From contig NW_017803047.1 of assembly GCF_001625305.1 (NCBI RefSeq), positions 532,097 through 596,096 on the forward strand: DNA of 64,000 bases, written 5' to 3'. The position numbers were made by a program, and so were the translations under genes. This DNA comes from Branchiostoma belcheri. Its lineage: Eukaryota; Chordata; Leptocardii; Amphioxiformes; Branchiostomatidae. Every line of letters begins with the position of its first letter. The stretch's first letter is position 1. The notes under the pieces are model-generated. The model did not search any database and was not told where the DNA came from. It was given only the letters and a program-made list of their open reading frames with translations. This document shows positions 33,401 through 48,400 of this stretch, in pieces.

Positions 33401-36400
33401 CTAATTCATCGGCTTCCTTGGTGGCCGCGGCGGTGGCTGTGGGTTGGAACCACGTTGTGGGGGCCTGGGAGGTTTCGGGGACGACGGTTGTTTGGGAGAG
33501 TCTCTCGGAGAGCGTCTGTCACTGCTCGTTTCATCGTCAACTGAAGATGATGAGAGCTTCCCGAATTTTTTCGCCAACTCCGAGGTGACTTCGCTGAATG
33601 GAGATGATGTTGGTAACGATGGTCGGGGAATGCTGGCAGGTTTGAGCCTAGATAGAAGGCCAAACCATTAATAGTGATCACTAGACATTTGTCATTGTAG
33701 ATGTAGTAATCATAAGACCACATTCACACAGCTTTATCACCTGTCCATGATCAGTACTTAACTTGTGAGAGCATGAATGCAAACATAAAACAATCTGGAA
33801 TCACATAGTATTGATTTTTACGCTCCCGAAAAATCTGCTTAGTATACTAAGCAGATCTTTTTTTAGGAGCCATATATAGTACAGGTCAAAACAAAACATT
33901 ATGAAAAGATATATACAAAGTAAAACTAGCTATCATTACATAAATTCAACTTCTCCTCGCTTTTCAGTTATAGTAGAGATAAAGGGAAAGATATGTTTTT
34001 CGATGGAAGGTTTGTCAAGTTGCATTAGGAATATGAACTTTTCTAAGAAGTAAAGATCTGAAATAGGTTTTGTATATATATACAAGCCTTTATATCATAC
34101 CCGGGCCGCGATAACGTTCGATAACGGGTTCCAGACCGGGCCGTACTTTACGGTACGGCCCAGTACGGAACCCGTTATCGAAAGCTTCCATGGCTTCCAT
34201 GAAACGATTTGAACGCCTTTCGCCCTAACCGCGTGTGCCCCTTTCGAAAATTCGAATACAGAATCCGGACGTTGGAACTGATGTTGTTGCATTTGAGGGT
34301 TTAGGGGCACCAACTTTTGGCTCATAATGCATTGAAAGACGTGTTTTCTTGGGTGGGTATGATATAAATAAAATACAACACGGTGTATTCCGCATCGTCC
34401 TCGGTCCCGGCCCTCCCGCCTGCGGCCGTCGGGCGATCCAACCCGCGGTCGGGCCGATACCTCGGGCGATACGGAATACCCCGTGTTGTATTCTATATGT
34501 ACTTAGCCCAGTGTGGCAAAAATGTGCAATAAAGGTTGTCATTCATTCAGTCAATGTATACTATAAAGCTACAAGACCAGCTGTTGAAGAAACATTACCT
34601 TGGACTCATGTCTGGCTCAGTGCTTCTTGATTTCAGGCAAGGTTTGGTAGGAGAGGGTGGAGGTTCTCTGGGCAGAGGCCGCTTGCTGACTGGGGGTAGG
34701 GGGACCGGCCTGGCAATGAAGTCATCATCAAACTTATCCGACAGGGGACGACTTCTCCTCTGGGAGACGGAAGAATGAGAGAAGTTATGTCATGTTAGAG
34801 TATACAAAAGCTTGAGCTGGTGTGTTACACTGAAGGGCGGTTAAGCAACGGTTACAACCCGCCGTACGTGCTTCTGCGTGCTGTCTACATGCAAAAACAT
34901 GGGCAAACGTAGGGCATCCGTGCGTGGTGAGTACCACCTCCGTACGGAATCCTATGGATTTGGGAGCACGCAGACACGCAGTAGAACTTTAAGCGCATGT
35001 AAAACTTTTCATGCGTGCGGTCTGAGGATTCACCACCCGTACGTGCGCAGTGACGCGAGTGCCCTGTACAGCCTATGAGTGTACAACGCACGTTTTCAGA
35101 AAAAACATAGCAGACGTGTCCTCCCAAAAAACGTACGGACAAAATGCACGCACAGCGGGTTGTGACCGACGCTTTATACCTGTACTGGCTATACCTTACA
35201 GATGCAGACAACTTCTGTCTGTAATGTGCCATCGTTATTTATGTCATCATGAGGCCAGAGAAAATTATTTTGTTGCTTCCAAGACTGGCCTGTGTTTTTA
35301 AAAAGCTGCGGGATGTCAAATGTCGGGTGGGCCAGCCGCTACAACATATATCAGTACAATTTAGTCAGGATATATAATTATATAGTTAGCAAACCTTTCA
35401 AAATATTAGCAATAATACGGAGGGCAGGGAGGAAAATTTGAATCTGACTATATTCCCTCCTAATACTGTATATAACAGTGATGGCATGTACAATGTATGT
35501 TTCCTTCAGATAATTTTTCTAAACTTAATATTCAAGATCAGCATTATCTTAATTTACTCCAAGACCCTAAAAACCTAATTTTGTGGTATGGCCTAACAAG
35601 TCATTAAAGCCATCAAGGGTTCTTTCCAAATTCTAAATACAAACCTTGGACCAAGGGATTGTAATATCAGTTTGAAAAAGTTTACTTCTGTGTCATAACA
35701 TGATGTAGATATATTTGCCTCAAGAAATATCACAATTTATTTGTATGATTTAATGGTTCATCTAAAAGCTTATTTTGCAATCAAATGCATTGGACTGAGG
35801 AGTGGACTCACAGGAATGTGCATAGGAACGGGTGGGGGTTCCTCTTCTGGGATATCTTCTGGCTGCTACGAAAAACAGGAAATACAGAGATCTCAGTGTT
35901 TGACAGAAAATAAAACAGTCTGATATATACATGTATAGAACACATTTATGATAGTCAAGTCAAGTCAATCTTTATTGCACAGCAATTGTAACGGGTACAA
36001 TGCATGGCAAACTCTTCAGTACCACATATCTAGCTAACATCTACTCTTACGTCTATAGTGATACCTACAAGTTCTATGTATCAAAAATAACATTATACTA
36101 TTTCAAAAAGGTAATATAGAACATGTATGTATTTGGAGCATGGCTTACATGATAATGTACATGTCTTAAGTTCTATTATATGACTGTATAAACTAGAGTG
36201 TACATCAGTTGGTTGAATCGGATATAATATGATTTCGTTTATCTAAAGCTTTGGATATACTGGCCTATATACAGGGTGATATGCATGAGTAAAGTTTCTG
36301 TATTGGTAATGTGCTTGACTCACCGGCACATCCATGCCACTGTCCAGACTAGCAGTGCTCATCACACTATGCCTCGAGCCACCAGAGGAGGAGCCTGTAG

Positions 36401-39400
36401 TAACAATGGGAGGTTTACCACAAGTCATGTCTGTCATGGTTTAAAATACAAAATTGTGCATCACTTGACGAATGTACATTTAACAGTTACTGTAGACAGC
36501 TTGCAATTGGCTACAATTTAGTATAAAGACTTGTTCTACTTTAGATTTGATGAGTAATGATGGAAACTGTTTGGTATTGTTCCTGGAGTGGTGGTGATCA
36601 GATGTAGATCACCATGTGGCTAATACGAGACAGGGGTTTGTCAGGCCTCCAACCAGATGATTTGAAGTGAATCACCAACTTCCAGTTAGTAGTATTTGCC
36701 AATGGACTATCTGCTCTAAAAACTCTTGTCCTGCGGAGCACATTCACAATAAATAAATTTTTATTGTTGTTCTGCACATACAGTACCATCTATATAACAC
36801 CCTGTATAGGTACAATTTGGGGGTATTTCTCGTGCAACGCATCACACCGCAGCGAAACGCAACGATTGCGGAGAAGTAACTATGCCACTGCAGGGCAAAA
36901 AAAATTGTGGGTCTATGATCTAATCAAGACATGAAATTATTGAAAAATGTTGTGCCAGGAATGCCAGCAGGACAAGGGTTAAAATTGTAGCCTTAGTGTA
37001 CTTTTGTACCAGTCTTAGCAATCTTCTGAGCAGGAGCCAACTGAATCTAAATCTCATACTCAAGTCAAGTACTATGAATTTGAGTTGTTTAAAACCCACC
37101 AATTGTGTATGGGAGTGACATGTTGATTTTTGTTGTACAAGGGATACCGTGCACAGGGTTCGAAATTCATTTTTGGGAATAGGTGCACTGGTGCACCCAA
37201 CCTAAAAAATTGGGTGCACAAAAAATTTTTTTGGTGCACGATATAAAATAGAATAACTAGAATGTCTGACATTCTAGTTATTCTATTTTATATGGTGCAC
37301 CAAAAAAATTTTTTCAGCAATAACTAATTATGTTTCATCTCTAAAGAAAAGTGCTACAACATTGATTTTATTATTTTTCTGACACATGGATGTTAAGAAT
37401 ATGCTGTATACTACTAACTGTTATACACTTAACATCTTTTCATAACGTTACCTACATAAAACCTATCAAAATATTTGGGTGCACCCACAGAAAAAAATGG
37501 GTGCACAGCTCCAAATTTGGGTGCACTAAGGTGCACATGCACCCAGTATTTCCAGCCCTGGTGCATGTTATTATATTTCCTGGGTCAATAATGCTTCTAT
37601 ATACATCATGAAAAGATAAACTGTTACAACAAAAGGAATAGTTGCTACATACTGCTGTTGCTCAGTGTGCTCTCCCTATTCCCTCCACCTGGTTGTCTAT
37701 ATGAAGGAAGTCTACCTGGAGTCTGGGGAAACATAAAAACAATCAAAATCACTCTCCCGTATATGATTATAACAAAAAAGCAAGCAAGCAAGCAAAAATG
37801 AATCAGCAATGGCCAGATATCTTGTATTATACTTTTGGCACAGTGTAACTTTCATTCACATTTATCGAGTGAGAATACTTGTATTCCAGTTACTAATAGA
37901 TGGAAACTTGCCGTTTGATAGAATTGTATTGAATAATGTTACCAGTGACTGGCATAGCTGTGCTGACCCATGTTTTAACATGATCTCATTTGAAATGGAG
38001 TCTATGCCGCATGCCTTTCTTTAGTTGTAGAAGACCATACAAAAGCCACTGTACTTTTTGTTGTGTCAATAAAGAATCTATTTATCCATGTGCTACACAT
38101 AACGCTATCCGCCACTTTGAAATACAACGGGTTTGAGAGATGTCTAGGGCAGCACCCCCACATTCACAGTTTTTACTACGAGTATACATGAGTGCACTCA
38201 CTCACGGTTTTCTGGCTGACATTGCATTGGAGATCTTTTAGATGCATTTTTTCAGGGTGGTGGATATATGTGACCTGGCAGAATTATGTTAGACTAAGTA
38301 CAATGTACTCATGATCAGAAGAATGTAAGAGCTTTATAACTGGCCAGTAGACCAGTAAGCATCAAGGTTTACCCTAAGGGATGCCTTGATCAGTTTATAA
38401 TAATAATTATCATTGTCTCTGGTCAACAGTAGCAGTGTACAAAATACTTTTTTGACAAAAAAGGCAAAAATTAGGTTGGAAAAGGCAAGAATTTTAGGTT
38501 GCCTCGGCCACTACTTTCCTCAAATCAAGTAATTTTTCATTGACAATATTTCTGACAACCTTTAATAAGTTAACTGATACGAGTAATATCCATTAATACC
38601 TTAAATTAAAAAGCATCTGCCGGCAACAGTGGTACAAATTCTTAAAATTCAGGTAGTATACTGGGCTACCTAGGTTCAAAAATATGTTGCTCCAAGAAAA
38701 ATTCTGTTGCCCGGGGCAACTAGGTAACCAGGTATTTTGCACACTGGACTAGGAACTTGTATGAGGACACTTTTCAATGTCAATGTTAGAAAACCAAAAA
38801 ATACGACGTTAACTTTTTTGTTTTTATCCCATGGAGCTAGAAAAGGTCTATCAGCTTGAAAAAGTGAATTTATGTCCCTTGCAGGGGTCTGTCCCAAAAA
38901 ATCTAGGGTCAGCTGGTTTTTCTAGGGTCGGTTGGGAAAAAGGAAACACAACATTTTTTTTTCCTAGGCCTTGTTTCATACCTTCCTTGGCTGCCTGCTC
39001 ACTGCCTCTGGTTCCTGTTGTTGCCCTCCCTCATTGCTGTTGGTTCTTCTGATCCTGGTCAGGACTCTGCCATATATCCCCTCGTCTTTCCCATGTTTCG
39101 GGATGGGTGGGCCAACCTCTGGCTGCCCTTTCTTTGCCCTTCGCTGCACGCTCGCACGCAGGTTGTCCATCTCTTTCTTCTGCTGGTCGAACGACATAGC
39201 TCTGTCTCTCTCTTTCATCTGCCATGCTTTAAACATGGTGGCCGCCTCCTCCACGGTGAAAACACCGGCCTTTACTTCCTTCTGCAGCTTGATAAGCTCC
39301 TGCTGTCCTGGAGTGTACATGGCCAAGTCATCTTGTCCAGCTATGAGAGGGAGTAAACCAAAAAAGTTATTGTCCCAGCTGCATAAAAATTTAGTCGCAA

Positions 39401-42400
39401 GTTTTTGGTACATTTTTTCTTGACAATTAATTTTACAGTTTCATTATATGAAACAGAAGGAAATGTAATATCCTAAGATGTAGCCTGTAAAAATATGAAC
39501 AATGTAAAAAATCGTTTTGGCTCAAACACTGACAGCACAGTCTTTGTCCTTGGTGCTGAAAAATATTCACACAGACAGCACAGTCCCTGTCCCTGGTGCT
39601 GAATAATATTCACAATGACAGCACAATCTCTATACTTGGTGCTGAATGACATTCACACTGACAGCTCAGTATTTGTCCCTGGTGCTGAATGACATTCACA
39701 CTGACAGCATAGATGTCTGTCCCTGGTGCTGAATGACATTCACACTGACAGCACAGTCTTTGTCCCTGGAGCTGAATGAGATTCACACTGACAGCACAGT
39801 CTCTGTCCTTGGTGCTGAATGACATTCAGGCTCACAGCACAGTCTCAGCCCCTGAGTGCTGGATGACATTCACCCTGACAGCACAGTCTTTGTCCCTGGT
39901 GCTGAATGACATTCACACTTACAGCACTGTCTCTGTCCCTGGTGCTGAATGTCATTCACACTGACAGCACAGTGTCTGTCCCTGGTGCTGAATGCCATTC
40001 ACACTTACAGCACTGTCTCTGTCCCTGGTGCTGAATGTCATTCACACTGACAGCACAGTGTCTGTCTTTGGTGCTGAATGACATTCAGGCTTACAGCACA
40101 GTCTCAGCCCCTGAGTGCTGAATGACATTCACCCTGACAGCACAGGAGCTGTCCCAGATGCTGATATTACACTGACAGTACAGTCTCTGTCCCTGGTGCT
40201 GAATGACATTCACACTGACATCACAATCTCTACAAACCTTAACTAAGGCAACCTTAAAAATATAGATTGGGAACCTAGAAGCTTTCGTAGCTAAGTTTTT
40301 AGCTTAGGCTGCCCAGTGGGCAACCAGAGAAAACAAGTATTTCAAACCCTCAAAAGCTCAAAATACTGACCATAAATGACATAAATAGACTGCAATCCAG
40401 TCTTTTAACACTCACACTCACTCATACAAGATAATGAATAAATGTCCTTGCCTTCCTGAAATCTTCCACGACACCTACACCTTCTTATTAAACTCAGATA
40501 TCCACAGTCAACCACTTCACATGCCAATGCAATTATTTAAGGCCATCCAATGCGAAATCGAATCTACGTCAATCTACAATCACGTACAGGGGCCCAACAA
40601 TATGGAACAACCTAAGTAGAACTTTACAAATTAGTCCCTCCTTCAATCATTAAAAGTAGCTTTCATAAATAACCCCACACATTCCTAATTTTTGTTTATG
40701 TTTCCTTGTTTACTACTTTCATTACTACTTTAAATTCATTATTGTAGATAGTATTGTATCGTATTGCATTTTATTGTTTTGTTTCATTTACCCGTTACCT
40801 AAGTTATTTCTTATTTATCCGATTTATTTGAATTGTTAATCACGTTATGAAGGGAGGCCTCCTCATAAGCATTTTATGCTTCCGGCCTCCCTGCACTGTT
40901 ATATTTCATTTATTTTTTCTTGTATTTGTATTGTTACATTTTGTTTTAAAGTGTTAAATAAACTGAAACTGAAAAAAACTGAAACAATGCATACATGAGG
41001 GTGATGCTCCTGTGTCAGGAAGTTGGAGACTGGCCCCAATGGGCAGAGTTTGTGATCTGCGTTTTTCTTCTGGAGGCATTTCTACCGGTGGGGGTCTGTA
41101 GGAATGTCTCATCGGCTTTCTTGTGATACCTGAGAAAATAAAAGATAAATTCACATGCTAATCTTTCACAATTAATTCTAAGCAAGATTTTATCTACTTA
41201 AGGATTCTGGTGAGAATGAAATCTCATCGGTGTTGGCAGAATTCATAGTTTTAGAAAATGTAGGCTTTGTTCCAACACAATAGTTGTAAAAAATGTATGC
41301 TTTGTTCCAACACAACAGATTCTGAAATACCATGAATTTTCAGCCGAACACTACGACCTTCATCACATATCTGATCCACTGCATCACATTTGATGAAGGC
41401 CAAATAGCTCAGCTGAAAATTCATGTTTCTGCATGTTGTGTTGGAACAAAGCTATAGTTTTTCTGGATTCTCATTTAATATCTTTCTCAAACTTAGCCAT
41501 GGCAAACTTAGCCATATATATACATGTATCATACTAATTATTATATATATTATATATGTGTGATAACATAGGAGCTCCCAAGTCTAAGTTTCTTAAACTG
41601 TTACAGCAGAAGGGATTTTTCTTTCTATGGGTGTGCCTTATACACATGTTTTTCTTTAGGCCTAGGAGAAAAAATCTTGTGTTTCCTATTTCAGTCCTGA
41701 AATAATTAGGTACATGTAGGTAGGAAATTATTATCTCTTTTTTTAGTATCAATATTTATATTAGAATCCAACTTATATAATACAGTTTAACAATTGGAGG
41801 TAAACTTGCATGAATACACTTTTATTTTCAATGTCAAGGTTAGAAAACCAATTGTGCAATGTTTTATCACTGAGGTGTTAGAGCATGGAGCTAGAAAAGG
41901 TTGATCAGCTCCCATTGCAGGGGTCCACCCCAAAAAAGTCTATGGTTGGCAGGTTTTTCTAGGGTCGATCGGGAAACAGGAAACAAAACATTTTTGTTAG
42001 GCTTTAACATGGCTGCCAGCTAGTGGTACAGTCCAAGGCTAATCTTCACTTCAGGTCTGTGTGGGCTTGGCCTCACGTAGTCTCAAAATTAGTCTGGCAG
42101 TTCTATAAATAAAAACAGCCTGATCGTGTCCTTAATCATCACAACAGCAGCTTGTGCCCCCACCAGGCCAGTGTTTCTACAGACTGAAGTTGTTTTTCCA
42201 TGCAGTAAAGCCAAAAGGTGAGTTTTAATGGTCTTTTTCTGTGAGATCAGCAATTCAATAACTATATAAGACATCTCATTTTCTTATACATGTATAGGTG
42301 CAGCATCACACACTAAGTCTTGATATGATTTTCATATGTCGCAAAATGTCGGACATTTCATATTCCACTGCACACAGAAAAGAAATCAAACCCAACAATA

Positions 42401-45400
42401 ACTACTTAATGTATATCTAAAGTAGCATGAGCATTACTTATTATCATTTTCACTGTTTATTCTTGTTATCATGTTCTTGCAATTAGCCCTCGGACATGAA
42501 TTTGCAATAAACTTTCTTTATCGCAGGCTTTTTATGGGTGGCACCCAAAAAATAAAGAGATGCCTCCTGTAGTTTATTTTAAAAAAATTCAGGCACAAAC
42601 AAATGTTAGAAATGATGACAAAAATGTGATACAAAATGGCAGTAAATGTCTTTTTTTTAACGGAATGGTTCAATGCAAGCCCTTATGACCACTTCTCGGC
42701 ATTGAACTAGAAAGATGAGAGAAAAATGGCTATGTCAAGAGATGGCGGTGAACGTTTGATTTGAAAGCCTGTAGATTGTAGGTTGGTGGGAAACACTTGT
42801 CGGGGAGGGAATTCCAAAGCTTGGCCGTACGGGGAAAGAAACTGTCACTGTAAAATGATTTCAAACAAGGAATTTGGACGGTGAAGTTATGTGAGCTAGT
42901 GGAGAACCTAGTGGAACGCTTAAAAGTTCTGAGTGGTGGAACTAGTTGGGTGATGTTCAGACAAATCCCTCATGCAGAATATTTTTTGTTTTGCCTCCCT
43001 GAAATTGCATTGGATGCCTTTAATTAATTTAATTAAAGACTGTAAAGGCTATTTACTTGGTCCTCGCATGTCGCTGAAAGGTCTACGTGGTGGGTCCACC
43101 GGGGCTGGTTCATGCTTGTCTGGATCATCATAGATTTCAGGATCAGGCTCTGAAAAAAAAACAGACAGTCACATAATATATTAGATGACGTGCATGTACA
43201 TGACAAAAATCATTTGTGTACAGAATATAAACCACACCATTGTTGTAGTTTTTTTTACTTTCCTATGAAAATAGAATTTGATACTTGTCAGTCATTCAAT
43301 ACAAGGAAATAAGGTAACCATACAGATTTAGTTATCTAAAGAGGGTGGATGGAAAGTACATACAAAAGTATTGAAAGTATAATGTTACCAACTACAGTCA
43401 TTGTATATGTGACATTTTGAAACAAATTCACTTCCCCGTTACCAACAATTTGTCTTGAACTTTCCTTCATTTTTCCAGGATGGCAGATATATGGCAAATT
43501 ATTTATTATTACACTGTAACACAAACTATCATAATTTTGGGAAATGACAAATTTAAACTGTAACAGTTGTTTTCTTCAGAGATCACAGGTTTTGAATATT
43601 CAATACACACCATAGACTACATGTATTAGTAATGCATGTACAAGGCGTGAGCAGTTGAAACTCTCTATTTCACACAGGTTTGCCTACTCTGTTCCATACA
43701 CCACACAGAAGGCAGTCATCTACAGAATGATACTGTGTGATGCAAGTCCTCCTATAGTAAGCTAGACTGAAATCATCAGCACTGTAGATCAAGAAAAATT
43801 TTGTAACGAGTTTGCTCAGTGCAAAGCCAGACGGGCCACTCCTAGGCACAGAACTAACACTCACTGCAGCAGCATCTCTTCTCCCTTTTAAGTCATAAAG
43901 ATTAAACTTATGCAAGTTGACTGACTGACGAAGTAGGGATTGCAAAGGCTGCTCAGGAAAATCCCTACCACATTTTAAGCCGGAATTGCTTGATCCACTC
44001 AGACCAGGAAAGGACCCCAGGCCTATATTCTTATTTGACAAGTGTGCCAGGTTCTTTTTACGTGATCGAGGTGTGGCTGTCCTCAAACACAGAACCACCA
44101 TTTAACATCCTATCCAAGGGACGTCCTTTTCCAAAGCTAAGTAGTACTCTTTTCCACTAGCCTGTGTTATACAAGCTCTCCGCCGGAGGTTAATGACCCC
44201 TGCCCCAGGGGGGAGCGGCAATCTTCGGGCGGCAGCCGCCAGGGGCACGGTTTAGTTTGGCTTTTTTTGTCCACCTGAGTGATTTAGTGAGGAAAATCGT
44301 AGTTTCCAGCCACTATTCCAGTAGTGGGCATCAGAAAAAACTCTGCATTCGACCAAGTTGCAACCTCAAAAGACTTACACCCAAGAGACATGAGACTTGT
44401 CAGTATTCTTCTTGCACTTTTTATTATCATAGCCTGTACAACTGCAAGGAGCTGGGGTCTTGCATTACCGGAAAATTGTTTCTATGGACAAAATCCAGCG
44501 TTAAAAGTGAATTGTATACTCCGCCAGTTGACTGCCTTTCCTGATAACATACCACCTGATATTGTACGTCTGGATCTGTCCATCAACAAGATTCCCAATG
44601 TCACGTATTTTCCACCTCTGAGAAAATTGACGGCGCTGAATCTTGGTACGAATCTTATCGAAGTCGTTTCATGGGAGTCCCTCTGTAATTTGCCAAATGT
44701 AGTCATCATTGATCTAAAGCAGAACAGGATAACAGAGGTGGAACTAGGAATCTGTATCAAAAATCTGACAAAACTCGTACATCTAGATTTGTCACACAAC
44801 AAGATTGCGTCTGTAACTGAAAGTGACCTGGGGGTTCTCCACACCGCAAGAGTTTTCCTCTACTTTAACCCCCTCCACTGTGACTGCAGCTTATTGTGGC
44901 TGATCAGGAAGGTGAAATGTGTGCACGCCCATGGTCAATATGAATCTAGATGTAAAGCCCACTTTCTCAACTCACATTACAATCTAAATGATATTTACTG
45001 TGGTTCGCCTGATCGCCTGCCACTCTCAAGCATATCTATCCCAGGGTTAAGTTGTGCGCTATCGAACCTTACTTCAATAACATTGAAGACATCAAAACAG
45101 AAGCTGGTTAGTGGAGCCAAGGGTGGTGGTACAAAAATGCATGGCATCAACCAAACCATTCAAGTATCCCACCTTGGTATAACTCTGGATGGCAACAATG
45201 GCACAGCTGGTACCCCCCAACAAAGTGGCCATCTGAACTTCACCATAACTCAAAATGGTGATGGCATCGCATCTCCTAAAGATGAAGACATCACTTCACT
45301 CAGAAAGTCTAGCACAGGTGTTGTCTCAAAAATGGCTCACCCTCAAGCTGATGACATCTCAGAGATGGAAGGCATGAATATATCAGTCAAGAATCTCACA

Positions 45401-48400
45401 ATGAAGGATGATGTAATGTCTCACAACCAGTCTTACATCCTAGTCCCTGCATGCTCTATGGTGAAGTGTGGCCCCTTCACGCATGCTTCTCCCATGGTTG
45501 GAGTCCTCCACATAGTCATTATGGTGGTGGCAAGCCTCCTAAGCATAGCCTTCCCAACCTGTGCCATTATCAAGCTCATCAAACAAAGACGGTTGCAGGC
45601 ACTCAAGAACAGGGCCGCAGTAACCGCTCTTACTCAGAATATCCTGCAGTTTCATAACCCTGTTTATTCCAGCAGTGACAGCATTGGAAGGCCACCTTCA
45701 ACAGTGCAAGAGGCAGACCACAACCATGTTTATGAAGTGATCCCCCCAGATGTCAGTGGTCAGGATGAGCCTATAGCAGCAGCTCCTGTGAAACTGACCA
45801 AGCTGATACCACCAATTCAAAATGTGGCTTACCAGTCTGTTAAGCACTGACAAATAGGACTGTTCAGCAACAATCAGTCCCATGCAGTGACACATTCAAC
45901 AACTCTTTACATATTAAGATCTGTCACATCATCTGTCACATTAAGATGATCTCAAATGTGGAACTCTATAACATAACTCTATGTAAATCACATGTGTTTA
46001 CATCCTGCTAACAAGAAAAAACCACAAACACAAAAGGTCCACTGCAATGACGCAGGGACCCCCTATGAAGCCCATTTTTAAACTTGACCTTGGTCTCCCC
46101 AACGGTATCCTGCCTGCCAAAAATCATAAACATTGATCCACGCCGCATAGTCTCCCATACTATAGCAAAACGATTTCATCGCCTTCTGACAAAGGCAAAT
46201 AGGACTGTTCAGCAACAATCAGTCCTATGCAGTGACACATTCAACAACTGTTTACATAAGATCTGTCACAACTTCTGGCCCATTAAGATCTCATATGAGG
46301 AACTCTATAACAAAACCAGTTGTAGACAACTATCCATAGAAATCACTTATATAACAGAAGACCGAAATGGTGGCCTCCCTTTTCCATTGACTGATGGAGG
46401 CCATATATAACAGAAGACCGAAATGGCTATGGCCTTGTATTAAGACTGGATGCCACAAGAATACCTAATACAGCCTTATATTGGAGACCTATTGGGAAAA
46501 GAAAAGGCGGCAGACCCAAAACCACTTTTTAGAACTGTTTTTGGAACAACTTAAGGAAGAAAATGACTTTCTTCAACTGTTGGGCCCAAAATATGTCTCT
46601 CAATGAGCATTTTGGAGTTGATTCAGAACCTAAATCATTTTTTTTTGGAAATCAGAAAAAATGGAGCATGTGAATCTGAGAAACAACAAATTAAATTGGT
46701 GTGGCCTAACTGTAATATTCTTACATAACTGTAGTAGCAAAATAAGAATCAGCGAGTATCTGTGTGTAGAGACAAACACAAATTTATAGAGCCACAGAAA
46801 GTTTCAGAAAGACAGGTCCCATGCATGTTTCATGTAATATGTGTTTGAATCTCCTTGCATCTGAATATTAATTCTAAGATTTGATTAGACTTGAACATTG
46901 ACGCACAACTGCAATCTTTTACAATCACTGTCTCTCTCATCGTGTGCAGACAATATTACAACTGATATTGGCATACACCAGGTAGGTGCTGGTTTATGCA
47001 TGGATGAGCATGCCCCTAACACCTCACACATTTGGGGTGGCTCAACATGATATTTTGTGAAACAAACTTGGCATGATGGAACATTGCTTGAACACTGCTT
47101 TACCCTACTAAGGTGCCCATTTGGCACTATATTTCAACTGGTCAAGCATGGACAGTGTACAAAATACTTTTTTGAACCAGGTTGCCCAGTGTGCAACCTA
47201 CGGCAAAAATTAGGTTGCCCATCAGAATTTTAGGTTGCCCCATCTTTAAGTTACTACTTTCCTCAAATTAAGTAATGTTACATAATTACATAAGCCTTTG
47301 ACAATACCTCTAACAGCCTTTAGTAACTTAATTGATACTAGTAATAGCCATTAACACCTTAAATTAAAAAGCATTGGCCGGATACAGTGGTGCAAGCCAA
47401 GTAGGCATGATTTCGTGGGGGGTGGGGGGCATTCTTAAAATCCAAGTAGCACACTGGGCTACCTTGGTTCAAAAATAGGTTGCCCCAAGTAAAATTTGGT
47501 TGCCCGGGGCCCAGGTATCTCCCATGACACAAGAGCACACCTATACATGTGCATCATGCCAGCAAGAACACATACAGGCAAATAAAACCAAAACCAAATG
47601 CTCTGAAAAAGACATTTCTGAGTGTACAGATCAATTTCTGAAAAAGTTTAATGCTCATGTTGACTTTCAGAAGTTTCTGGATAAATTACGCAACTGTCTG
47701 CTTGTAAGCCATGATGAAATTTGTCTCAAAAGCTTTTGAATAATATCATACAATTTGCAATGACACATGCAGTTGCACTCAGCATTCCGTCATTGCTGAG
47801 ATGCCACAGACAGGAGCGACGTCAATAGCAGACTCTGAAGAATTTTGACTGACTGAGGCCACCTTGACTGCAAAGCTAGGTCACTTTTGGTGATTCTTTC
47901 ATCAGTCAAAAAATCAGAAAGGAGCTTTACATTTTGGTTCTTATGTCATGTACATGCACATGTAGCGAACTTATTCCAAGATATTCAACAGAAACTAGAA
48001 TTTTGACTGACTGAGGCCACCTTGAATGCAAAGCTAGGTCACTTTTGGTGATTCTTTCAGCCAGAAAATCAGAAAGGAGCTTTACATTTCGGTTCTTATG
48101 TCATGTACATGTACATGTAGCAAACTTATTCTAAGATATTCAACAGAAATTAGAATTTTGACTGCCTGAGGCCACCTTAAACGCAAAGCTAGGTCACTTT
48201 TGATGATTCTTTCAGCCAGAAAATCAGAAAGGATCTTTGCGTTTTAGTTTTTATGTCATGTACATGTAGATGTACAATGTAGCAAACTTATTCTAAGATA
48301 TTCAACAGAAACTAGAGTTTAAGTAGACTTTGGTATCAAGATTTGTGCAATATTTTTTACTGCAATTAGACAGAAAACACAGATTTTTGAAGAGATGAGA

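Noticed and set aside
34095..34630. Short frames of 76-105 aa on both strands
   Set aside because: They cross two GC-rich foldback sequences and lack splice or start support; the real exon here is 34759-34599 on the minus strand.
39610..39964. Frames within the 43-bp minisatellite
   Set aside because: Periodic low-complexity translation of the tandem repeat in both strands.
43670..44101. 143-aa minus-strand frame
   Set aside because: Overlaps a dispersed repeat (GAGGTGTGGCT block shared with 17460-17510); no family match and no consistent splicing with the adaptor.
47500..47739. 79-aa plus-strand frame with CASCQQEH
   Set aside because: Starts in a repeat, has no signal peptide, splice sites or recognisable family; could be a decayed fragment but is not supported.
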